Positions 5,629 to 6,850 of a stretch of 6,850 nucleotides of DNA are shown piece by piece. Source of the DNA: Planctomycetota bacterium (GTDB lineage: Bacteria; Planctomycetota; Phycisphaerae; Sedimentisphaerales; Anaerohalosphaeraceae); NCBI GenBank assembly GCA_030637065.1, contig DAOVVQ010000207.1, positions 1-6,850 on the forward strand, written 5' to 3'. Position numbers and translations under genes: made by a program. The notes under the pieces are model-generated. The model was not told where the DNA came from and ran no database searches. It saw nothing but the letters and a program-made list of their open reading frames with translations. Position 1 is the first letter of the stretch, and each line of letters starts with the position of its first letter.

Positions 5629-6850
5629 CTACTCCGGTCGGTAATTGGGGTTTGGTCTTGGCATTTTGGCGTTTGTTGCCTTTCGCCATTGGTGGAGCAT
5701 CTTTTTTAGTTTGGCGACCTTTTCGGGCATTTTTTTCGCCAGATCATGCTGTTCGCCGAGGTCGTCTTTGAGGTTGTAGAGTTCGACGGTGTTATCCTCG
5801 AAGAATTCGATCAGCTTATAGTCGCCTGCCCGGATTGCGCCTCCTAATCTTGATCCGCTGCCGTGATAGTGGGGGTAGTGCCAGTAGATCGCCTCTCGCG
5901 GCAGATCGGCGGCTCCCTTCAGGAGCGGGACGAGGCTTACACCGTCTTTGTGCTGGTCAGGTCTTGGCGGCAGATCCAGTATGTCCAGGATGGTTGGGTA
6001 AAAGTCGGTGCTGGTGACCGGCTGCGGGCAGGTCGAGCCGGGTTTGGTGACGCCGGGCCACTTGATTATCATCGGTTCGCGAATGCCGCCTTCGTAGAGC
6101 CAGCCCTTGCCGGCCCGAAGAGGCAGATTCGACGTCGGACACAGATTGACTTTCGACGGCTTCGTAGAGAGCCCGCCGTTATCCGACATAAAGAAAATAA
6201 TGGTATTATCCTCGATGCCTAATTTTTTGATCCTTTGCAGGACCTTGCCGACGGCCTCATCCATACTCTGAACCATCGACGCATAGGCGGTATTGGTTTG
6301 CTTTAACCTGGTGGTATTGCCGTGCTCGTCGCGCGAATCGGGGCTGGGGTCGGCAGGGCTTGACTTTAGCTTATTGTCGTATTTTTCGATCAGGTCTTTC
6401 TTGGCCTGGATGGGTGTGTGGACCGTGTAGAAGGATAAATACAGCAGGAAAAGCTCGGCTGGGGCGCTGTTGGTGTGGGCTTCTATGAACTGTACGCTTT
6501 CTTCGGCGAGCCGGTCGGTCAGATATTCGCCTTCGGCCCCGTCGGTCAGCCGCGGGTTCTTGTAGGGCGAAAAATATCCGCCGGGCGGAGAGCCTTTATG
6601 ATTGCCGCCCCTGTTGATATCGAAACCCTGGTCCTCCGGAAAGAAGCCCTCGTTGCCTAAGTGCCATTTGCCCGCGAAGAAGGTTTTGTAGCCGGCGTCA
6701 TTGAGTACCTCGGGGAATGTCACCTCGGCAAGAGGCAGTTCGTGGATATCCTCGGGAGTTATTAACGGCCTGTTCTTGCCGCCGGCACCGGGTATCCAGT
6801 CGGTGATGCCGACGGTGGTGGGGTACTTGCCCGTCATGATGCTCGCCCGC
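5629..6850 (-). CDS. Type I (formylglycine-dependent) sulfatase, partial at N-terminus
   Basis: Arylsulfatase-type hydrolase of sulfate esters, in the alkaline phosphatase superfamily. The reading frame stays open to the right edge: before the ATG at 6837 come codons for R-A-S-I, so the visible start is RASIMTGKYPTTVG. This is the end of the C/S-x-P-x-R signature; the residue converted to formylglycine lies just outside the window. Other family marks, counted from the Met at 6837, are GYKTFFAGKWHLG (49-61), H140 in VHTPIQAK, the metal-site motif SDNGG (218-222), and RAGKG...GGIREP (241-255). The C-terminal subdomain carries HYPHYHGSGSR (320-330) and GDYKLIEFFEDNTVELYNL (338-356). About 406 residues are visible and the C-terminus is intact. 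Whether it is exported cannot be seen. Late segments recall SulfAtlas S1_16-like enzymes, but that is recollection and the substrate is open. It is convergent with the secreted protein gene. Confidence 0.93.
   Translation of the reverse strand, partial: RASIMTGKYPTTVGITDWIPGAGGKNRPLITPEDIHELPLAEVTFPEVLNDAGYKTFFAGKWHLGNEGFFPEDQGFDINRGGNHKGSPPGGYFSPYKNPRLTDGAEGEYLTDRLAEESVQFIEAHTNSAPAELFLLYLSFYTVHTPIQAKKDLIEKYDNKLKSSPADPSPDSRDEHGNTTRLKQTNTAYASMVQSMDEAVGKVLQRIKKLGIEDNTIIFFMSDNGGLSTKPSKVNLCPTSNLPLRAGKGWLYEGGIREPMIIKWPGVTKPGSTCPQPVTSTDFYPTILDILDLPPRPDQHKDGVSLVPLLKGAADLPREAIYWHYPHYHGSGSRLGGAIRAGDYKLIEFFEDNTVELYNLKDDLGEQHDLAKKMPEKVAKLKKMLHQWRKATNAKMPRPNPNYRPE

Noticed and set aside
5863..6222. Plus-strand open frame of 119 codons within the sulfatase gene
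   Set aside because: Antisense to the SDNGG and GGIREP regions of the sulfatase; no independent evidence of coding.
6835..6837. ATG at 6837 as the start of the sulfatase
   Set aside because: The frame is open upstream and encodes R-A-S-I, part of the conserved sulfatase signature, so this Met is internal and the gene is cut by the window edge.

Overview
The window looks like part of a Planctomycetota chromosome, most likely from the Phycisphaerae/Sedimentisphaerales side. This is inferred from gene style, not from a marker gene. The signs are Tat-exported Gfo/Idh/MocA and TIM-barrel sugar enzymes, a type I sulfatase, and a large secreted protein with propeller repeats, a LamG-like domain and dockerin-like EF-hand segments ending in a Trp-rich C-terminus. 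No rRNA, tRNA, mobile element, CRISPR array or replication origin was seen.

Layout. On the minus strand, reading from 2388 down to the left edge, three closely spaced genes form a probable operon. They encode a Tat-exported TIM-barrel isomerase/epimerase-like protein (1453-2388), a second Tat-exported TIM-barrel protein of the hydroxypyruvate-isomerase-like group (532-1431), and a Tat-exported Gfo/Idh/MocA oxidoreductase whose C-terminal part runs off the left edge (1-488). The 192-base gap 2389-2580 carries two divergent sigma70-like promoters, one for this operon and one for the plus-strand gene. It also holds a 12-bp inverted repeat overlapping the operon -35 box and a short direct repeat with 10-bp phasing.

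The plus-strand gene at 2581-5487 encodes a 968-residue secreted multidomain protein: signal peptide, Ig-like domain, seven FG-GAP-like propeller repeats, a carbohydrate-binding-like beta domain, a degenerate dockerin-like segment, a LamG-like jelly roll, and a terminal EF-hand loop. After a 141-base gap between convergent genes comes a minus-strand sulfatase (5629-6850), cut by the right edge inside its active-site signature.

Taken together, the genes fit extracytoplasmic handling of complex, possibly sulfated glycans. The secreted multidomain protein could bind a glycan or the cell surface, the sulfatase could remove sulfate esters, and the three Tat-exported enzymes could oxidise and isomerise or cleave sugars outside the cytoplasm. 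That joint role is inference. Each enzyme family call is well supported, but no substrate can be read from the sequence.
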